Shown: positions 52,137 to 61,099, counted from the stretch's first letter. The stretch: DNA of 64,000 bases from Aliirhizobium wenxiniae (GCF_014201355.1 NZ_JACHEG010000003.1:372001-436000), one strand, 5' to 3'. The notes: generated from the sequence alone by a model not told the origin. A program made the numbers and translations.

Positions 52137-52342
52137 ATCGACATATCTGGAGGGGCGGCTAACCATATGAGCTGCTCCTCAGAAACTCAGACCACGGCCC
52201 TTCCCGTGCGGCGGATCGAGCGGGACACGTTTGGGTGTCCTGCTCCCGCTAGCGTGGCTAGCGCCTTCGCTCCGAGCGGTGCGACGTCCCGCGTTCTTCG
52301 GAAGCCTCGATAGGCGGATCTCCATTTTTAAAGAGTGCTTTT

Positions 52343-53281
52343 ATGAGAGACCATTCGCAAGGTGTGCTTATTGTAAACGAACACATAGATTTCGTTGCAC
52401 GCAAGCTTTCGGCAAAATATTCCGTGTTCAAGGCTTGGGAAGCGATAGCTCCGGCCGACCAAGCAAGCGTTAAGGCGCTCGTTGTCGCCGGCGAAGCGGC
52501 TTTTGATCGCTCGATCGTATCCGACTTTCCGAACGTAAGACTGATAGCTTGCCTCACCTCGGGCTACGACGGGATCGACCTCGCCTGGGCAGCAGGCCGC
52601 GGTATCGATGTAACCCACGCGGTGGGAGTGAACCACGATGACGTTGCTGACCATGCCTTAGGCCTTATGATCGCTTGGGAACGCGGTTTGGTCGAAGGTA
52701 ATCAAGCGGTGCTTAGCGGAAAGTGGAGCGCCGAGCGCAAGACGCTGACGCGCTCCATGGAGGAACTTAGGATTGGCATCGTTGGGATGGGCGCAATCGG
52801 CAAAGCCATAGCTGCGCGATGCGTTGGGTTTAAGCTTGATGTTGAATGGTGGGGTCCTCACCCAAAACCGGATATCGATTTGCGTCGCAGGGAAACGCTT
52901 ACCGATTTAGCTGCGGCAAGCGATGTCCTTTTCGTGTGTAGTCGCGCAGAGCGAGCCAATCGACACATGATTTCCGACGAAGTCCAGAATGCGCTCGGCC
53001 CAAATGGTCTCCTGATCAATGTCGCGCGGGGAAGTTTGGTCGATGAAGATGCCCTGATCCTCAATCTTAAATCAGGCAGGCTCGGCGGAGCGGCCCTGGA
53101 CGTCTTCGAAACGGAGCCAACCGACCCCGGCCGTTGGCGCGACGTCCCTAACGTGATCCTTACTCCACACACGGGCGGCGCGACGTTGAAGGCGATCTCG
53201 AAAATGATCACGCAGTTGGAATCCAACCTTGATGCTCTTTTTGACGGAAAGGAGCTCGTTACTCCGGTCACACTTCAATGA
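52343..53281 (+). CDS. D-2-hydroxyacid dehydrogenase
   Basis: A 312-residue D-isomer-specific dehydrogenase: GIVGMGAIGKAIAARCVGF binds NAD(P), NVARGSLVDEDALI carries the substrate Arg, DVFETEP the Glu, and TPHTGGAT the catalytic His. It interconverts a 2-oxo acid and a D-2-hydroxy acid (glyoxylate/hydroxypyruvate reductase-like). It stands alone about 200 bases after the hydrolase, convergent with the HxlR gene. The exact substrate cannot be told. Confidence 0.92.
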   Translation: MRDHSQGVLIVNEHIDFVARKLSAKYSVFKAWEAIAPADQASVKALVVAGEAAFDRSIVSDFPNVRLIACLTSGYDGIDLAWAAGRGIDVTHAVGVNHDDVADHALGLMIAWERGLVEGNQAVLSGKWSAERKTLTRSMEELRIGIVGMGAIGKAIAARCVGFKLDVEWWGPHPKPDIDLRRRETLTDLAAASDVLFVCSRAERANRHMISDEVQNALGPNGLLINVARGSLVDEDALILNLKSGRLGGAALDVFETEPTDPGRWRDVPNVILTPHTGGATLKAISKMITQLESNLDALFDGKELVTPVTLQ

Positions 53282-53327
53282 TGCGTGCGGCCAATTCTCG
53301 ATGTTCAAGTGAACCGGACAACCCCGC

Positions 53328-53726
53328 CTACGCCACCTCGGGAGGCGTTTCTACTTCGTCTGCAGTGGAGGTGGCGACGTGCGGTTTACCGAACCTGCCG
53401 ATGTTCGCATCTCCCCAATTTCTTAGCGCAAGAAGCACAGGCCCCATGCTCACACCGAGCGCCGAAAGACTGTACTCCACCTTAGGCGGAACCTGCGCAT
53501 ACACCTTGCGAACCACGAGCCCGTCCTCCTCGAGTTCACGCAACTGGTTAGTCAGCATGCGTTGCGTGACACCAGGAATCTTACGACGGATCTCGTTGAA
53601 ACGAAGCGTCCCGTCCATCAGGTGGAACATCACGACGGATTTCCATTTGCCGTCGATCAGGGCAATCGCCGCCTCCACCGAGCATCCCGGGGTGCAGTCA
53701 AAACGAGAATGGCGGACCTTTCCCAT
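53328..53726 (-). CDS. HxlR family transcriptional regulator
   Basis: A 132-residue winged-helix protein: [57 protein letters not shown] is the full HxlR domain. Cysteines at residues 11 and 15 (CTPGC) resemble the redox-sensing cysteines of YodB/HypR, so thiol sensing of quinones or aldehydes is plausible. AAGGAT precedes the ATG. It is divergent from an MDR-type quinone reductase across 98 bases containing the direct repeat GTGCGT-TCGTT-GTGCGT, a possible operator. Confidence 0.92.
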   Translation of the reverse strand: MGKVRHSRFDCTPGCSVEAAIALIDGKWKSVVMFHLMDGTLRFNEIRRKIPGVTQRMLTNQLRELEEDGLVVRKVYAQVPPKVEYSLSALGVSMGPVLLALRNWGDANIGRFGKPHVATSTADEVETPPEVA

Positions 53727-53824
53727 GACGGTATCCTTTTTGACACTATGTGCGTTCGTTGTGCGTATTGGCTACCGGAGAATGTAGGACTACTTCGAGC
53801 TCATCGCAACTGGAGACATCAAAC

Positions 53825-54838
53825 ATGAAAGCCATTGGTTACAAGCAAGCGGGCGCGCTGGATCGCGCCGAAGCTCTCGTCGACATCGAAGTGGACAAGC
53901 CGACACCGACGGGTCACGACATCCTGGTCAAGGTGAGCGCCATTTCCGTGAACCCGGTCGACTACAAGATCCGGAAGAACGTCTCCGCCGCAGAAGGAGA
54001 CTGGAAAGTCCTCGGCTGGGACGCGGTCGGCACCGTCGAAGCAGTTGGTGATAAGGCCAGTGCCTTCAAGGTGGGCGACCAAGTGTACTACGCCGGGTCG
54101 CTTATCCGTCAGGGTGCTAACAGCGAGTATCACCTCGTCGACGAACGGATCGTAGGCACCAAGCCCAAGTCTATCTCGGATACCGAAGCGGCCGCCCTGC
54201 CGCTTACCGCGATCACCGCATGGGAGATGATGTTCGACCGCCTGAATATCCGCAAGTCCGTTCCGGGTGCAGCGAACGCGATCCTGATCATCGGCGGTGC
54301 CGGCGGCGTCGGTTCGATCGCGATCCAGCTCGCGCGGGCACTCACCGACGTGACCGTGATCGCCACAGCGTCGCGTCCAGAAACGCAGGCATGGGTTAAG
54401 GAGCTGGGCGCGCACCATGTCGTGGACCACACGAAGCCACTTGCCAAGCAGATCGAAGCATTGGGCATCGGCGCGCCCGCCTTCGTGTTCTCGACGAACG
54501 AAACTCACACGCAGATTGCCGAAATCATCGAGCTGATCGCACCGCAAGGCAGGTTCGGCCTTATCGACGACCCGGCGGCACTCGATGTTGTAGGCTTCAA
54601 GCGGAAGTCGGTCTCCATCCACTGGGAGCTGATGTTTACCCGTTCCATCTACGGAACCGCCGACATCGACGAACAGGGCAAGCTGTTGAATGAAGTGGCC
54701 GCCCTCATCGACAGCGGCAAGATCAAAACGACCGTTACCGAAGTCATCCGCCCGATCAACGCGGAAAACCTCAGGAAGGCCCACGCCACGCTCGAAAGCG
54801 GCAAGGCCAAGGGCAAGATCGTTCTCGAGGGCTTCTGA
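53825..54838 (+). CDS. Zinc-type alcohol dehydrogenase-like (ZADH) oxidoreductase
   Basis: A 337-residue MDR enzyme beginning MKAIGYKQAGALDRAEALVD, with SVNPVDYKIRKN, LGWDAVGTVEAVG, GGAGGVGSIAIQLA and GAHHVVDHTK. It is a clear paralogue of 11172-12185 and keeps the SIHWELMFT signature. ATG 53825 has GGAGA eight bases upstream; the open frame extends 75 bases earlier without support. It is divergent from an HxlR regulator and ends in a strong terminator. Reduction of reactive quinones or enals is the likely role. Confidence 0.92.
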   Translation: MKAIGYKQAGALDRAEALVDIEVDKPTPTGHDILVKVSAISVNPVDYKIRKNVSAAEGDWKVLGWDAVGTVEAVGDKASAFKVGDQVYYAGSLIRQGANSEYHLVDERIVGTKPKSISDTEAAALPLTAITAWEMMFDRLNIRKSVPGAANAILIIGGAGGVGSIAIQLARALTDVTVIATASRPETQAWVKELGAHHVVDHTKPLAKQIEALGIGAPAFVFSTNETHTQIAEIIELIAPQGRFGLIDDPAALDVVGFKRKSVSIHWELMFTRSIYGTADIDEQGKLLNEVAALIDSGKIKTTVTEVIRPINAENLRKAHATLESGKAKGKIVLEGF

Positions 54839-54846
54839 GCAACACG

Positions 54847-54879
54847 GGCGGCCACTCGGGTGGCCGCCTTTCATTTTTT
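54847..54879 (+). terminator. Rho-independent terminator
   Basis: A perfect 9-bp GC stem GGCGGCCAC / GTGGCCGCC with loop TCGG, followed by TTTCATTTTTT. It lies eight bases after the oxidoreductase stop codon. Confidence 0.92.
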
Positions 54880-54941
54880 GTTTACGTCGCCCATCCGTCA
54901 GCCTGTTGCGGCGGTAGGCTAGAGCATGAAAGCGCAGATCA

Positions 54942-55244
54942 ATGGACGCCAACCAGACCGTACATCTCGTCGCAACACTGAAGGCGAAGCCTGGCAAGGC
55001 CGGAGAACTTCACCGTCGGCTCGAGGAGATAATTCCCGACGTCAGGAAAGAGCCAGGGTGCCTTGCCTACAATCTGCACGTGGACCGGGGTGACGGTTCT
55101 GTCTTCATCATGATTGAAGCCTGGGAAAGTGCCGCAGCGCTCGACGCGCACGGCAACGCCGCTCCGTTCCGCTCCCTGCAGTCCCATTTCGAAGTGCTGC
55201 TGGCCGAACCGCTGGCCCTCCAGCTTCTAAGCCGCCTCGCCTAG
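54942..55244 (+). CDS. Antibiotic biosynthesis monooxygenase (ABM)-domain protein
   Basis: A 100-residue ABM-fold protein: VHLVATLKAKPGKAGELHRRLEEIIPDVRKEPGCLAYNLHVDRGD and IMIEAWESAAALDAHGNAAPF are characteristic of the YgiN/quinol-monooxygenase type. Such proteins oxidise quinols or act on small aromatic compounds as dimers. It lies after the terminator of the ZADH gene, so probably has its own promoter. The ribosome site is weak. Confidence 0.88.
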   Translation: MDANQTVHLVATLKAKPGKAGELHRRLEEIIPDVRKEPGCLAYNLHVDRGDGSVFIMIEAWESAAALDAHGNAAPFRSLQSHFEVLLAEPLALQLLSRLA

Positions 55245-55311
55245 TAGCGTCCCGACGGCAGGCCAGGGAATGTGGCCTCGGTTGCCGCCGAGGCCATTTC
55301 GCCCAGCAATA

Positions 55312-56166
55312 TCAGATTACGGATTTTACGAACGATGCGATCGTTTGAGCACAGAATGCAGGCTCCTGATGATGGGGGCCATGGCCCGCTTGCGGAACGG
55401 TGACGAGATGCAACGTCTTCCACTTGGTCGTCAGTGGCAGCCAATTTCCGATCGGGCAAGCGATGTCGTGATCGCCGCTGATCACGAGAAGTGGATGCAG
55501 GCCGGAAGAAAGGGCCGCCATATCCGCGCCCTCTGGGTCGGGGTAGATTGTCGTTTTGTCCTTGGCTTCGCTGAGCAGCTTCATGAAAACCGCCTCTGGA
55601 ATGGCCGGGGAGCGATCGATCTCTCGGCTTTCGATACGGTCGTAGGACCGACGGGCGGCGTCGCGACTCCGTTCCGAACCGGGTTCGAAGAACAGGATGG
55701 TCTGGTCTTCGAGGCCGTTGAAAGGGTGCATGGCGGTCTTGATGAAGAGTGGTTCGCCGCTTACCTCGGGTTTGCCCGGAGGTACTGTGCCGATGAGGAT
55801 CGTATGCGAGACCTTCTCCGGGTGAGTGACACTGAACTTTTGGGCAACAACGCCGCCGAGCGACCAGCCGCCGACGACGACCTTCTCGAAGCCGAGAAAG
55901 TCGATGAGGTCCTTGACGTCCTTCACGAGGGAGTCGCGGTCATAGGTCGGAGTTCCGGTGGATCCACCGAGGCCCGTATAGTCGAAGATGACGACAGTAA
56001 ATTTCTTTGCCAACTCATCGAGAAACAAAGGGTCCCAGGAATCGAGGGTGCCGCGGAACCTGATGTTGAGGACAAGCGGCGTCCCGCTTCCAAATTTCCG
56101 GTAGGCAATCTTCCGGTCTCCGAGGTCTGCGAATTTCGTGGAGGTCGTCGAAGCAGTTTCAGTCAT
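55312..56166 (-). CDS. Alpha/beta hydrolase
   Basis: A 284-residue cytosolic hydrolase with nucleophile Ser102 in GGWSLGG, acid in SGDHDIACP and base His in AGHGPHHQEP. The oxyanion segment is NIRFRGTLDSWDP rather than HGxP. It is of the general esterase/epoxide-hydrolase-like group of unknown substrate. ATG 56166 has AGGAGA five bases upstream. It stands alone, reading away from the sensor kinase gene, with an ATCCTACAATAA box on its strand. Confidence 0.88.
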   Translation of the reverse strand: MTETASTTSTKFADLGDRKIAYRKFGSGTPLVLNIRFRGTLDSWDPLFLDELAKKFTVVIFDYTGLGGSTGTPTYDRDSLVKDVKDLIDFLGFEKVVVGGWSLGGVVAQKFSVTHPEKVSHTILIGTVPPGKPEVSGEPLFIKTAMHPFNGLEDQTILFFEPGSERSRDAARRSYDRIESREIDRSPAIPEAVFMKLLSEAKDKTTIYPDPEGADMAALSSGLHPLLVISGDHDIACPIGNWLPLTTKWKTLHLVTVPQAGHGPHHQEPAFCAQTIASFVKSVI

Positions 56167-56212
56167 GAGGCTCTCCTGATGTTTGGAAAAGCCAACAGGT
56201 TTGAGGCCATTT

Positions 56213-56224
56213 TTATTGTAGGAT
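56213..56224 (-). promoter_or_regulatory. ATCCTACAATAA box
   Basis: Exact minus-strand copy of the shared box, 46 bases before the hydrolase start codon. Confidence 0.5.
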
Positions 56225-56329
56225 GCTGCATCCGCGCCGAAGCGTTTCTTTCCGGACAGCCAGCACATTGCTGATTGACAACGGTATGCAGGATCAGAAA
56301 TTTGATGTCGCTGATCATGGAGACCGTGC

Positions 56330-57916
56330 GTGGACGAGTTACTAAGACCAAGATTGCTTTGGTGCTTTGGGTTGTTGGTCGTCCTTGTTTCCGTCTCGCT
56401 CGGATTGCTCCATCCCGCAGCGCCTCAGTTGGTGTTTCCCGCGATCATCATGGGCTTTGTGCTGTGGTGCACAGCGATCAGACGCCATTTGCTGTTTTCG
56501 ACGGTCGGCTGCGTCGTGTTGCTTTTAATGGTCCAGGTCGCTTTACCGGGCAGTGTCGGGTTAGGCGAGACACTCGTGACCACGATCCTTTTTGCGAGCA
56601 TTGCCGTTGCTTTCGCGTACATCCGTGCAAATGGTCTGGCAGCTACTGACAGAGCGTGCGAAATCGCGGAAAGGATGGAGTCGCAAGCTCGATCCTACGC
56701 AGATGAAATCGCCAGGAGCGAGGTGAGATACGCGACACTGTTCTCCGACATGAACCACGCCCACGCCGAGCAGGACATCAGCGAAGCCAAGAGGATGATT
56801 GATGAGGCCAAGACTAACGGGGCTACGAGCTTCGAGCGGCTGGCCGCCGAGAATCCCGAATTCATCGATCGATGCCTGGCAGCGGTCAAGGTCAATCGCG
56901 TGAACGACGCTCTTCTTAACATGATGGGATATGCCGATCATGCCGAGCTGGTCGCGAAGCCGCCGACGGAAAACGCCGTGGACTCACGTCGCGTCATGCA
57001 GGAGCAATTGCATGCGATGTTTGACGGTCGTCATCATTTCGCGTCAACGGCAACCCTGATCGGGAAGGACAACCGGAAGGTCACTGTAGCTGTCGGAGTA
57101 AATGTGCCTGACGACTGGTCCGTTTCGCTCTCCACCCATATCGACATTACCGAACAGCTCCGGGATCGCGAGGCGATCCTGTCCGCCCGCGAGGACCTCG
57201 CTCGAGCTAGCCGGGCGTTGGCAGTCGGCGCGATATCCACGACGTTGTCGCACGAACTCAATCAGCCTCTGCTGGCGATAGGTCTCGGGACAAAGAGTGC
57301 TGAGCGTTGGCTGGAAAGGACCCCGCCACGACTTGAGGAGGTGGCCCGCTCCCTGGAAGGCATCCGTCTCAACGCCGACAGGATGAGCGCGATCATCCGG
57401 AACACCCGAGACAAGCTTGTGAAGGGTGCCAAGGAACTCAGCCGTGTCGACCTCAGGCAACTCCTTACGGAAACGAGCTACGTCCTTGAAGGTGATCTCG
57501 CTGCCCGTCGCTCGCGAATGCAGCTCTCGCTCGATGACGACGCCATCGAAGTCATGGCCGACAGGACCGATATCCAACAGGTTTTCATCAACCTGATCAC
57601 CAACGCCGCCGACGCGATGGCGCAGGTTGAATGCGAGCGCATCGTCACCATCGCATCCCATCGGTCCACTGAACAGAGGCTCACCATCGAGGTCAGCGAC
57701 AACGGGCCGGGTATATCAGACGAAAACCTCAAGCTTGTCTTCCAGCCGTTTTTCTCCACGAAGTCGGGCGGTATGGGCATGGGTTTGCAGATCTGCCGCT
57801 CCATCATCGAAAGCTTCGGCGGCACGCTGAATGTCAGGAACAACCAAGGGCGCGGGGCGACATTTATTATCTCTCTTCCCCTGCCGCCGGCTTCGGATAC
57901 CGGGCAAGCGCCGTAG
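56330..57916 (+). CDS. Membrane sensor histidine kinase, orphan
   Basis: A 528-residue kinase with three N-terminal helices (residues about 9-98, e.g. LLWCFGLLVVLVSVSLGLL), a PAS-like module at 128-275 (SEVRYATLF, PEFIDRCLAAVKVNRVNDA), His308 in LSHELNQP, N-box Asn in LITNAADAM, and DNGPGI and GMGMGL lids. The start is GTG 56330 with GGAG seven bases upstream. The sensor module aligns visibly with that of the MFS-kinase fusion at 23275 (SExRYxxxF, PEF, VNDA), so they are likely sister kinases. No regulator gene is adjacent; the FixJ-type or lone receiver at 26-27 kb are candidate partners. Confidence 0.9.
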   Translation: MDELLRPRLLWCFGLLVVLVSVSLGLLHPAAPQLVFPAIIMGFVLWCTAIRRHLLFSTVGCVVLLLMVQVALPGSVGLGETLVTTILFASIAVAFAYIRANGLAATDRACEIAERMESQARSYADEIARSEVRYATLFSDMNHAHAEQDISEAKRMIDEAKTNGATSFERLAAENPEFIDRCLAAVKVNRVNDALLNMMGYADHAELVAKPPTENAVDSRRVMQEQLHAMFDGRHHFASTATLIGKDNRKVTVAVGVNVPDDWSVSLSTHIDITEQLRDREAILSAREDLARASRALAVGAISTTLSHELNQPLLAIGLGTKSAERWLERTPPRLEEVARSLEGIRLNADRMSAIIRNTRDKLVKGAKELSRVDLRQLLTETSYVLEGDLAARRSRMQLSLDDDAIEVMADRTDIQQVFINLITNAADAMAQVECERIVTIASHRSTEQRLTIEVSDNGPGISDENLKLVFQPFFSTKSGGMGMGLQICRSIIESFGGTLNVRNNQGRGATFIISLPLPPASDTGQAP

Positions 57917-58045
57917 CATGCGACTAGGTGATCGACGAGCTGTCCCTTCTGGCTGACCCGCCGATTTCAACCGTTCACCAGCGAATGTTGGATTTGGCGA
58001 GGTCGAGGACCTCGTCCCCCCGGCCGCTCCACCAGGACCTACGCC

Positions 58046-58237
58046 TTAGTCCATTCTGCCGGATGCCATCGGATCGCTGGCAGGAAAGGTTTCCATCAGC
58101 GCTTCGTCGAGTAATTCGTCCGGGTTCGATCTCCGCCTCTGTGGAAGCAAGAGTTCGATATCGGCGAACTCCGGCAGGCTTTCAGCACCGTCCCTGACTT
58201 GTACGGTCTGTTGTTCGAGTCCGCTGTGCATGTTCAT
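58046..58237 (-). CDS. Small protein with ETFPASDP motif
   Basis: A 63-residue polar protein ending in DELLDEALMETFPASDPMASG. The core LDEAL-x-ETFPASDP recurs in many small hypothetical proteins of Alpha- and Gammaproteobacteria; the function is unknown. GGAG lies before the ATG. It is downstream of the sensor kinase on the opposite strand and upstream of a LysR gene read in the same direction. The motif makes it a real gene despite its size. Confidence 0.7.
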   Translation of the reverse strand: MNMHSGLEQQTVQVRDGAESLPEFADIELLLPQRRRSNPDELLDEALMETFPASDPMASGRMD

Positions 58238-58375
58238 ACGCTCCGTTGATCTTTCACAACTAGAGCGCGGTCAGAACGGCACTTCTTGGATGATCCAGTC
58301 CTGTTTTCGCATCGGCGGGGCGCATCCCTTCCCCACCAAACGTCAAGGACCACAACGGGACTAAACGCATTCGGC

Positions 58376-59311
58376 CTAATCCCAGGCCACCTCTCTGACC
58401 AAATCGACCAAAGCCCGCAGCTTGGCAGGTATGTGCCGCCTGCCAGGATAATAGAGACAGAGCCCCGGGTAAGGGGAAAGCCAGTCCTCAAGCACCTCGA
58501 TCAGCGTATTATTGGCGAGATCCGGACCGACCTGCCAAGAATTGAGATAGGCAAGCCCGGCCCCTTCCCTTGCGGCTCGTAACATCAGGTCGCTCTCGTC
58601 AAGTGTGAGCAGTCCAGGCACATTCATGGTGAAGGTCTCGCCGTGCCGCTCGAACTCCCAGTGATAGACGGAGCCGCTCGCCATGCGCCCGCGAATGCAA
58701 TCGTGGTCCATGAGATCAGCTGGCACACTCGGCCTGCCAAAGCGCTCGAAATAGCGGGGAGAACCGACGATCACGGGGCGAACGGAGCGGCTGATCGGCA
58801 GGATGACCATATCCGAGGGCACTGCCTCGCGAATGCGAATACCTGCGTCGAAACCCTGCGCATTGATATCGACAAGCGCGCCCTCTGTGACAATTTCAAC
58901 CGCCATTTGTGGATAACGCCGCTTGTATTCCAGCAAGACCGGGTTCAGGACCATGCGCGCCGCACCGACAGAGGTATTGATACGCAGGGTGCCACTCGGC
59001 TCGGTGCGATGCTCATCCGCCAGGTCAACTGCCTTGCGGATTGCCGCCAAGGCAGGCGTGATTTCCGCTACGAACTGCTCACCAGCGGAGGACAGAACAA
59101 CGCTACGCGTCGTTCGGTTGAAGAGCCTAACACCGATGCGGGCTTCGAGGACGGCGATCTGCTGGCTGAGCGCCGAGGATGATATGTCGAGTTCACGGGC
59201 CGCTGCACGGAATCCCCCATGTACAGAGACAGCAACAACAGCTTCAAGTTCCGCCAACGTACCGCGCAGCACTGTCCGTATTTCCTTATCATATCGTCCT
59301 TCATTGACCAA
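58376..59311 (-). CDS. LysR family transcriptional regulator
   Basis: A 311-residue LTTR with HTH GGFRAAARELDISSSALSQQIAVLEARIG and an effector domain ending in YPGLCLYYPGRRHIPAKLRALVDLV, very like the LysR at 45255. The listed start is a TTG at 59311 (MVNEGRYDKE); a GTG at 59275 with AAGGA upstream may be the true one, as it lies closer to the HTH. It is divergent from an aldehyde dehydrogenase across only about 60-90 bases and is likely to control it. Confidence 0.9.
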   Translation of the reverse strand: MVNEGRYDKEIRTVLRGTLAELEAVVAVSVHGGFRAAARELDISSSALSQQIAVLEARIGVRLFNRTTRSVVLSSAGEQFVAEITPALAAIRKAVDLADEHRTEPSGTLRINTSVGAARMVLNPVLLEYKRRYPQMAVEIVTEGALVDINAQGFDAGIRIREAVPSDMVILPISRSVRPVIVGSPRYFERFGRPSVPADLMDHDCIRGRMASGSVYHWEFERHGETFTMNVPGLLTLDESDLMLRAAREGAGLAYLNSWQVGPDLANNTLIEVLEDWLSPYPGLCLYYPGRRHIPAKLRALVDLVREVAWD

Positions 59312-59368
59312 CTTATCAGATCAATTGAAGATTGCCAGATTAGGCGCATCGCTTTGAAGGAGAAGAAG

Positions 59369-60784
59369 ATGCGTATTATCGACAAGATCTACATCGACGG
59401 CCAGTTCACCACGCCACATGGCGAGGAGACTGCCGACCTCTACAATCCCTCGACGGAAGAGAAGATCGGCACGGTGCGTCTCGGAGACCTCGAGGATGCC
59501 CGCACCGCAATCGCTGCGGCAAAGCGTGCTTTTCCGGCCTTCTCCCGCGTCACCAGGGAAGATCGCATGGGGATGCTAGAACGTCTCAGTGATGCAGTAA
59601 TGGCGCGAGACTCCGAACTGACCGATGCGATGGCAACCGAATATGGAGCGCCACAATATTTCACCAGCTTTGCCGTATCGCATGCGGCCTCCAGCTTTAG
59701 GCATATGGCGGAGGTCCTTAGGGACTACGACTTCACACAGCGTATCGGGCGGGCCGAGGTCAAGATGCAGCCGATCGGAGTGACAGCCGCGATAACGCCC
59801 TGGAACAGCAATTACGGTTTTATCTGCGCGAAACTCGCAACCGCAATCGCGGCGGGCACGACAATCGTAATTAAGCCGAGCGAGATGAGCGCGATTCAGA
59901 CTCAGTTGCTCACAGAATGCCTGCATGAGGCAGGCTTGCCAAAAGGTGTCTTCAATATCGTCAATGGCCGCGGCGATCTTGTCGGAGCGGAATTCAGCCG
60001 GCACCCGGACATTGCAAAGGTGTCGTTTACCGGCTCGACGGCAGTGGGAAAACAGATCTTGCGCACCGGTGCGGAAACGCTGAAGCGGGTAACGCTGGAA
60101 CTTGGCGGCAAGGGACCGAACGTCATACTCGATGACGCGGAGCTCGACGTGGCAATCCCCGCAGTCTTGCGAGTTGGACTGATGAACAGTGGCCAGGCAT
60201 GCATTGCCGGCACCCGCATTCTTGTGTCTGAAGCAAGAAAGGCAGAAGTAGTCGATAGACTGCGGGCTGAGATTGCAACTTTCAAGCCAGGAGCGCCATC
60301 CGACCCGACCGTAATGATCGGCCCGATGGTCAGCCAGAAACAGTATGATCGGGTGCAGTCTTATATCAAACTCGGCCTCGATGAAGGGGCAGAACTCATC
60401 GCCGGCGGCCCCGGCCGCCCACAAGGCATCAGCCACGGCTGGTTTTCGCAGCCCACTGTTTTCGCCAATGTCACGAACGACATGCGGATCGCACGCGAAG
60501 AGATTTTCGGCCCCGTGCTGTCCCTCCTTACCTATAGGGATGAGGAGGACGCGATCCGTATCGCAAATGACACTAGCTATGGGCTTCAGGCCTACCTGCA
60601 CGGCAAGGATATCAAGCGGATGCAGGTGCTTGCGGATAGCTTGGATTGCGGCCGCGTCGTCATCAATGCCGCACCCCACGAGCCGTTGGCCCCATTTGGC
60701 GGCATGAAGCAATCTGGTATCGGCCGCGAATTCGGTCCATTCGGACTAGAAGCCTTTTTGGAGCCGAAGGCGATCTTAGCGTAG
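59369..60784 (+). CDS. NAD(P)-dependent aldehyde dehydrogenase
   Basis: A 471-residue ALDH with Asn146 in TPWNSN, Glu244 in LELGG, catalytic Cys278 in NSGQACIAGTR, and the C-terminal FGGMKQSGIGREFG. ATG 59369 has AAGGAG six bases upstream. The N-terminus (IIDKIYIDGQFTTPHG) fits the acetaldehyde/4-hydroxybutyraldehyde-type subgroup, but the substrate is unknown. It is divergent from a LysR regulator. It may work with the nitrilase cluster downstream only by proximity; a large gap and a MocR gene intervene. Confidence 0.92.
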   Translation: MRIIDKIYIDGQFTTPHGEETADLYNPSTEEKIGTVRLGDLEDARTAIAAAKRAFPAFSRVTREDRMGMLERLSDAVMARDSELTDAMATEYGAPQYFTSFAVSHAASSFRHMAEVLRDYDFTQRIGRAEVKMQPIGVTAAITPWNSNYGFICAKLATAIAAGTTIVIKPSEMSAIQTQLLTECLHEAGLPKGVFNIVNGRGDLVGAEFSRHPDIAKVSFTGSTAVGKQILRTGAETLKRVTLELGGKGPNVILDDAELDVAIPAVLRVGLMNSGQACIAGTRILVSEARKAEVVDRLRAEIATFKPGAPSDPTVMIGPMVSQKQYDRVQSYIKLGLDEGAELIAGGPGRPQGISHGWFSQPTVFANVTNDMRIAREEIFGPVLSLLTYRDEEDAIRIANDTSYGLQAYLHGKDIKRMQVLADSLDCGRVVINAAPHEPLAPFGGMKQSGIGREFGPFGLEAFLEPKAILA

Positions 60785-61062
60785 GCGTTTGATCCCGACC
60801 TTTAATGTTGCTCCCCCGGCAGCGCAATCCGGTGGAGCGTCTCCTTAATGGCATCAAACCGATGAGCTGTCTGGCGACACGATATGGCTAGGTGGTGATG
60901 ACCACCTTCCAGGCTGCAAACCTGTGGCGACGAGGATCTGCATCGCTTCAGCCAATGAGCCCCCCCGGCTTGGCAATGAAGCCAGCATTTTACAAGAATT
61001 GGCGAGCGGCTACGGGCACCTTTCATCCAAGTCAACGGCCGTAATAGGACAACAGGCTGGAA
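60785..61062. other. Intergenic region with TATGGCTAGGT copy 3
   Basis: About 280 bases between convergent genes. It contains the 11-mer TATGGCTAGGT at 60883-60893 on the plus strand, here not upstream of an obvious gene. A minus-strand frame crosses the region but has no recognisable domain. No gene is supported. Confidence 0.45.
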
Positions 61063-61086
61063 AACGCCCGTTCCGGTACGGGCGTT
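61063..61086 (-). terminator. Terminator of the MocR gene
   Basis: A perfect 9-bp stem AACGCCCGT / ACGGGCGTT with a TCCGGT loop, 14 bases after the MocR stop codon. On the minus strand the stem ends in GTTTTCC. Confidence 0.7.
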
Positions 61087-61099
61087 CCACTTCAAGCCA

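Noticed and set aside
53819..54997. Long minus-strand open frame of 392 codons opposite the ZADH gene
   Set aside because: It lies antisense to a gene with clear family motifs and has no recognisable domain; it is a shadow caused by high GC.
59576..60712. Long minus-strand open frame opposite the second aldehyde dehydrogenase
   Set aside because: Antisense to an intact ALDH with all catalytic residues; composition is that of a shadow frame.
60785..61099. Possible small minus-strand gene between the aldehyde dehydrogenase and MocR genes
   Set aside because: No ribosome site, no domain, and it spans the MocR terminator.
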